Shown here: piece after piece, positions 58,663 through 64,000 of the stretch
How the letters are laid out: each line of letters starts with the position of its first letter
Position numbering within the stretch: position 1 is the first letter of the stretch
Assembly: GCA_030848705.1 (NCBI GenBank)
Contig: CM061244.1
Location: 48,587,190 to 48,651,189 of the forward strand
Source of the DNA: Heracleum sosnowskyi
Taxonomy: Eukaryota; Streptophyta; Magnoliopsida; Apiales; Apiaceae
Length of the DNA: 64,000 nt
Direction of reading: 5' to 3'
The notes under the pieces: generated by a model
The model's database searches: none
What the model saw: only the letters and a program-made list of their open reading frames with translations
What the model was told of the DNA's origin: nothing
Program-made: the position numbers and the translations under genes

Positions 58663-58668
<6 letters not shown>

Positions 58669-58721
<53 letters not shown>
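58669..58721. repeat. TA microsatellite
   Basis: About 26 consecutive TA dinucleotides after a short CA run, within the F LTR. It yields only a spurious Ile/Tyr reading frame. Confidence 0.95.
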
Positions 58722-58724
<3 letters not shown>

Positions 58725-59898
58725 ATATATCTTTCAAATCATACCACACTTGGTATCCCTTAAATCAATTTGGTCATGCCAACCATATCCTTAACACTTT
58801 TACATCAATGTTTTCATCTCAAAAACTGAAAAATCTGCTGCGCATACTTTACTAAAACATTTTTCATAAATCCAAAAATAATCAAACAATTACCAAAATG
58901 GACAGGCTACTCCCTGATTACTAACTCAACTTCGCATAAAAGTTTCAACTTCAGAACACTTCATTTAGATTAAAAACGAACTGTATAAAGTAAGTACTAA
59001 GGCACAGAAAATCCCTGCTGCGCAACTTTTAGTAAAATAATCATAACTTTTTATTCGTAAATCCTATCGATACAAGGTTAGCGCGTGCACAAACTAGATT
59101 CAATTTAGAACAGTTAACTCCTAGACTCTCTGTCTAAAACAGGCAGCAACATTATGCAAACAATCAAAACAGAACAGGGCAGACAGTTTTCTGGAAAATT
59201 CAGCATGATGTATGTGTATACAAAACCATTCCACCATTATAACCTCTACCACAACTAATCATCCAATATCACAACTAATACTCATGTTCTCAAGAAATTA
59301 CTAAACTTATACATGCATTTATCAAATACCAATGCTAATAAACTATCAATCCAAATACTTGAAACTTCACTAAAATTCCCAAATCAAAACCTTTAGCATC
59401 AAAATTTCGGACTTAACTAAACTTAACACAATTTATCAACATGCAATCACTATCACTTGAAATTATCAACCAATCACCATCATAAACAAATTCCCAAACC
59501 GAATTTATAAAAGGGGAAAAATCGAAATATATACATGCAATTCGATTTCTCAACATGCAATTCATAACTCCACTAAATACTAGTTTTAATACAAAAATCG
59601 GACTCAAGAATATCATCATCGTCCCCGTCGGCTCGCCGGAGCTCATTGCCGACGGCGGCATGGTCGGAGGTGCCCGGAAAAAATCGGGTTTCCTTCACAA
59701 CCTCACCAATAAGCAATATAAATCAACCAATTAATCACGAAATCATCACAATCAAGCTTTCGGGTTTGAATTAAATCAAAATTGCCGAAACCCTTTGCAT
59801 GCAAAAAAAACTGATGCACGCACATATACACACAACCATACACTCACACACATACACGAATATATATGTATACATATAATCATCAACATATGTGAGAG

Positions 59899-59985
59899 AG
59901 AGAGAGAGATTTTTACAGAGAAGAGAAATAGAGAGAGAGAGATATAGCCGAGAGAGAGAGACTCGAGAGAAAGAGAGAAAAGAGA
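59899..59985 (-). repeat. CT-rich tract downstream of the LTR F TATA box
   Basis: Interrupted GA repeats on the plus strand, so CT on the element's own strand, beginning about 45 bp after TTATAAAA. Plant promoters often have such pyrimidine patches in the leader. Confidence 0.7.
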
Positions 59986-60028
59986 GTTGAGAGGTGAGTG
60001 AAGAAAGGGGCAAAAACTGGTGCAGGGG

Positions 60029-60036
60029 TTTTATAA
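60029..60036 (-). promoter_or_regulatory. TATA box in LTR F
   Basis: TTATAAAA on the minus strand, followed by GC-containing sequence and then the CT-rich tract. Probable promoter of element F. Confidence 0.55.
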
Positions 60037-60621
60037 GCCCAGGGGCAAAATAGTAACTTGCTAATTCCAAAATCTGATTTTTAAATAAGAAAACCAATAT
60101 AAATGCCTTTCTAAAATTCGAAATAAAATGAAGATAATATCTAAAAATCACAATTTTATTTTTAAAACAAAGAATACGAATTTACAAGCTCCCCCATATT
60201 TTTAAAATATTTTTATGATCAAAATGGAATTAAATATGAATTTTCAAAGTTTTGATCACATAAATGATATTTAACTCATAAAATCGTTTTTAAATCCTTA
60301 AAGCCAAAACTAAATTCCTCCACTAATTTTAGAAAATACTAGAATATAAACTAAAGGTTGTGAAAAAGATTTCACAATAAAAAGAGTCTCCGATGATTTT
60401 ATAAAATTCCCGGAAGGTCAAAAAGAACTAATTTTTAATAAGAAATTCATATAAAATGCATTTAAAAGCATACACATATATTTTAATCCATACCATTTAC
60501 CAAGTAAACATCTATTTATCACATTTTCAAATATCCACCTTTCACACAATATTCACATATTATAGATCTCAAATATTATTAAAATATAAATATTGTACAA
60601 GCGTTTTTCTGAGTCGTTATA

Positions 60622-60634
60622 ACCTTCCCCCCTT
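60622..60634 (-). promoter_or_regulatory. Polypurine tract of element F
   Basis: On the minus strand AAGGGGGGAAGGT lies directly before the 3' LTR start. Confidence 0.75.
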
Positions 60635-60662
60635 AAAAAGATTCTGTCCTCAGAATCTAACC

Positions 60663-63600
60663 TTATGAAAACAGATGCGGATACTTTTCAAGCATCTCGC
60701 TCTCAAGTTCCCAAGTCGATTCTTCAACTTTAGGATTCCTCCACAAAACCTTAACTAACTTAACAATCTTATTCCTTAGTTTCCTATCCATACGATCCTG
60801 AATCTCTACAGGTTGTTCTACATAAGACAAATCAGGTTGAATCTCAAAATGTTCATATTCGATCACATGATTTGCATCAGGATTAAATCTCTTAAGCATC
60901 GAAATATGAAAAACGTTATGAATGTGCTCCATGTGTGGTGGTAATGCTAACTCATATGCAACTTTTCCAATACGTCTCAGTATCTCAAACGGTCCTACAT
61001 ATCTCGGGCTAAGTTTCCCTTTCTTGCCAAATCTCGTAACTCCTTTCCATGGCGACACTTTCAGCAACACTTGATCTCCTTCTTCAAATCTTATATCCTT
61101 CCTGTCTTGGTCCGCGTACTTCCGTTGTCTGTCTTGTGCCGTAACTAGTCTTTTCCGAATGATTTCAATCTTTTCCTTCGTTTGTTGTACTAGCTCGGGT
61201 CCTAAAACTTTTCGTTCTCCAACTTCTTCCCAATATACAGGCGACCTACATTTCCTTCCATACAAAGCTTCATACGGTGGCATTCCAATACTCGCGTGAT
61301 AGCTGTTGTTGTACGAAAACTCTACTAACGGTAAATGCTCATCCCAACTTCCTTTAAAATCCAGCGCACAAGCTCTAAGCATGTCTTCAATGGTTTGAAT
61401 TGTTCGTTCACTCTGGCCATCAGTTTGTGGATGATAAGCGGTACTCATTTTAAGCTTGGTACCCAGACATTCTTGAAATTGTCTCCAAAATCGGGAGTTA
61501 AACCTTGGATCACGATCCGACACAATGGTTACTGGAACTCCGTGGCGTGTCACAACTTCCTTCAGATATAGCCGTACTAATCTATCCAGTGAAAATCTTT
61601 CATTGATTGGGAGAAAATGTGCAGACTTGGTCAGACGGTCTACAATTACCCATATGGCATCATGATTAGCTTTTGTCCTCGGTAGTCCAACAATAAAGTC
61701 CATGGCAAGATGTTCCCACTCCCATTCCGGAATATCCAATGGCTGCAATAGTCCACTCGGCTTTTGATGTTCGGCTTTGACTCGTTGACAAGTATAACAC
61801 TTACTTATCCATTCGGCAATTTCTCTTTTCATATCCGGCCACCAGAAATGTTCCTTCAAATCTCGATACATTTTCGTGCTACCAGGGTGAATTGAGTACT
61901 GTGAACTATGGGCTTCCCGTAAGATTTCATTCTTCAATTCTGTCACATTTGGAATCCATATCCTTGTAGAAAATCTCAAAACTCCTTGGTCATCCTTTTG
62001 GGTGCAGATCTCTTCACCAGTCAATGTGTTCATCTCTTGGTTCATAACCTCCTCTTGACATCTTCGTATCTTTTCCAAGAATTCCGGTTGAAACGTCATA
62101 GCATTGAGAACTTCGTCAGTAACTTCTGAATCATAAACTTCTAGTTTCAACTTCTCAAATTCTTGAATCAATTCTTTAGGTATTGTGAACAAATTCAATC
62201 TCTCTTTTCGACTTAACGCATCTGCCACAACATTCGCTTTTCCTGGGTGATAGTTAATGCTACAATCATAGTCCTTAATTAGCTCCAACCATCTCCGTTG
62301 CCTCATGTTCAATTCCTTCTGAGTGAATATATACTTTAAGCTCTTATGATCCGTGTAGATTTCACACTTCTCTCCGTAGAGGTAATGTCTCCAAATTTTC
62401 AGTGCGAACACAATAGCTGCTAATTCCAAATCGTGAGTTGGGTACTTTTGTTCGTGCGGTTTGAGTTGTCGTGAAGCATACGCGATCACTTTTCCATGTT
62501 GCATTAAAACACATCCTAATCCTTTGTGTGAAGCATCACTGTAAATAACAAAATTTCCTTGATCATCTGGTAAGACTAACACTGGTGCAGTCACTAATCT
62601 TCCTTTCAGCTTTTGGAAACTTTCTTCACATTTCTCAGTCCAAACAAACTTCTCATTCTTCCGAGTCAGTGCAGTTAACGGCGTAGCTATCTTTGAAAAA
62701 TCTTGAACAAATCTCCGGTAATATCCAGCTAATCCGAGAAAACTTCTCACTTCAGTAGGGGTCTTTGGTCTTTCCCAATTAACCACAGCTTCAATCTTGG
62801 CAGGGTCCACTCTTACTCCTTCTCGACTAATAACGTGTCCAAGAAATTGTACTTCCTCCAACCAGAATTCACACTTTGAAAACTTCGCATATAACTTTTC
62901 CTTCCTCAAGACTTCCAATGCAATCCTTATATGTTCCGCATGATCTTCCGAAGACTTTGAATATATAAGGATGTCATCAATAAATACAATCACAAACTTA
63001 TCCAAAGACGTTCGAAACACTCGGTTCATCAAATCCATAAACACAGCCGGGGCATTAGTTAATCCAAATGGCATCACTAAAAATTCGTAATGTCCATATC
63101 TCGTGCGAAAAACAGTCTTCGAAACGTCTTCAGGTTTGATCTTCAGTTGATGGTATCTGAATCTTAAATCAATCTTTGAGAAATAAGCTGCTCCTTTGAG
63201 TTGGTCAAATAAATCATCGATTCGCGGTAACGGGTACTTATTCTTTATAGTCAACCGGTTAAGTTCTCGATAATCTATACACAATCTCATACTCCCGTCT
63301 TTCTTCTTGACAAATAATACTGGCGCTCCCCACGACGATATACTAGGCCTTATCACTCCTTTATCCAAAAGATCTTGTAGCTGCGTAGCCAATTCCTTCA
63401 TTTCTACCGGTGCCATTCTGTAAGGTGCCTTTGATACTGGTTCCGTTCCAGGTGCCAAATCAATCGTAAATTCTACTTCTCGATCTGGAGGTAATCCGGG
63501 TAGTTCGTCAGGAAAAACTTCAGGGAACTTATTTACAGCTGGTATCTCCTCCATTTTTAATACTTGCTTCTCCACATCTATAACATGAGCCAAATAAGCT

Positions 63601-63989
63601 TCACAACCTTGTCGCAGTAGTCGGGTCGTTTGCATAAACGTTAAGAATTTCCTAGTTTGTCTTTGACCTTGAAACACCACTTCTTGATCTTCGTCCACAC
63701 GCAATCTTACTTGCTTTTTCCTACATTCAATCTATGCATCGCAATCTACTAACCAATCCATTCCTAGGATCACATCGAATTCTCCCATTTTGAACGGTAT
63801 CAAATCCGCATGAAAAAGATATCCATCGATCTCTATTTTACAGTTAGGACACACTTGGTTTACGGGAACTCTATCCTGGTTAGCCACTTCTATCACTAAC
63901 GTCCTTTCCAAGGGTTTTATCTCACATTGCAATTTATCAAGGAATCTTTCAGATATAAAAGATCTAGTCGCTCCAGAATCAATTAACAC
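60663..63989 (-). pseudogene. Gypsy chromovirus polyprotein of element F
   Basis: One minus-strand frame, broken only by TAG at 63732-63734 and continuing beyond the window at its N-terminal side. The aspartic protease has LIDSGATRSF near 63980. Numbering within the 1013-codon part after the stop: RT about 90-260 with CIDYRELN and FIDDILIYS, RNase H about 350-480 with YSDASHKGLGCVL, integrase zinc HHCC about 600-660 and DDE core to about 850, chromodomain-like tail about 960-1010 (WRNPKVEESTWELE). The chromodomain targets integration by binding modified histones. The stop sits where this family usually has Gln (DAQI-type segment), so one C-to-T change may be the only lesion in the visible part. 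Confidence 0.9.
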
Positions 63990-64000
63990 TTTAGCTTTAA

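Larger units (their letters stand above)
57018..60621 (-). repeat. 3' LTR of gypsy element F
   Basis: 3.6 kb. On the plus strand it starts TGTGACGCCC. Its right end reads GAGTCGTTATA; the expected CA terminus appears as TA, one C-to-T change. Read on the minus strand it has TTATAAAA at 60029-60036, then a CT/GA microsatellite (59899-59985) and a GC-rich island (59610-59690). A TA microsatellite lies at 58669-58721. Confidence 0.75.
57018..64000 (-). mobile_element. Chromodomain gypsy element F, 3' part
   Basis: Minus-strand Ty3/gypsy element inserted in the gag of E. The long 3' LTR is 57018-60621, the polypurine tract 60622-60634, and the polyprotein runs from 60663 past the right edge. The order protease-RT-RNase H-integrase-chromodomain identifies a chromovirus; the long LTR suggests the Tekay/Del group (inference). 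The 5' LTR and gag are outside the window. Confidence 0.88.

Noticed and set aside
58652..58855. 67-codon ORF
   Set aside because: Mostly a translated TA microsatellite.

Overview
This is nuclear DNA of a flowering plant, most likely a eudicot. The evidence is a GT-AG spliced host gene, Ty1/copia and Ty3/gypsy LTR retrotransposons with tRNA-iMet-type primer sites, many Helitrons, and Stowaway and hAT MITEs. AT-rich transposon debris fills most of the window. The only recognisable host gene is an apparently intact SPF30/SMNDC1-type splicing factor on the minus strand (20007-26641, 8 coding exons, 305 codons). The species cannot be fixed from sequence alone.

Layout. (1) 1-11071: 3' half of a Sirevirus-like copia element (A): RT/RNase H remnant, a spacer, a 1502-codon ORF in the env position, PPT and 3' LTR. 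A second, gag-only copia element (B, 6750-10671, target duplication GAAGC) sits inside that LTR. (2) 11072-17469: nested Helitrons, three with termini exact enough to reconstruct the empty sites (I 13748-16339, II 12895-17469, III 16523-17460). Helitron I carries a broken RPA/DUF223-type gene and a minisatellite. (3) 17470-20006: AT-rich repeats and a 360-bp MITE. (4) 20007-26641: the SPF30 gene, with two MITEs in intron 1 and a tandem duplication in intron 3. (5) 26642-39720: AT-rich repeat debris, a second Helitron family (30128-36787) holding a gypsy solo LTR (34252-36369), three tandem hairpins and a MULE-like MITE. (6) 39721-52984: a full-length copia element (C) with both LTRs and target duplication AAGAT; gag, pol and the env-position ORF are all broken. 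(7) 53408-64000: copia LTR D (minus) truncated head-to-head by copia element E (plus), whose gag is cut by a chromodomain gypsy element (F, minus) that runs off the right edge.

The most unusual signals all concern the copia elements. First, A and C carry a large extra ORF between pol and the 3' LTR. It has no obvious signal peptide or membrane anchor; in A it encodes an acidic stretch, a heptad-rich region and an RG-rich basic tract. Second, each family seems to reuse its own short word in the LTR and internally: TCAGGATT in A and D/E, CTGTC/GACAG in B, TCGATRGTTTT in C. In A and C the internal copies lie just before the extra ORF, and in C a TATA box follows them, which resembles a copied promoter module. 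Third, most in-frame stops are TAG or TAA, several exactly where a sister element has glutamine, as expected from C-to-T decay of methylated CAG/CAA codons. All calls come from reading by eye; no database search was possible.
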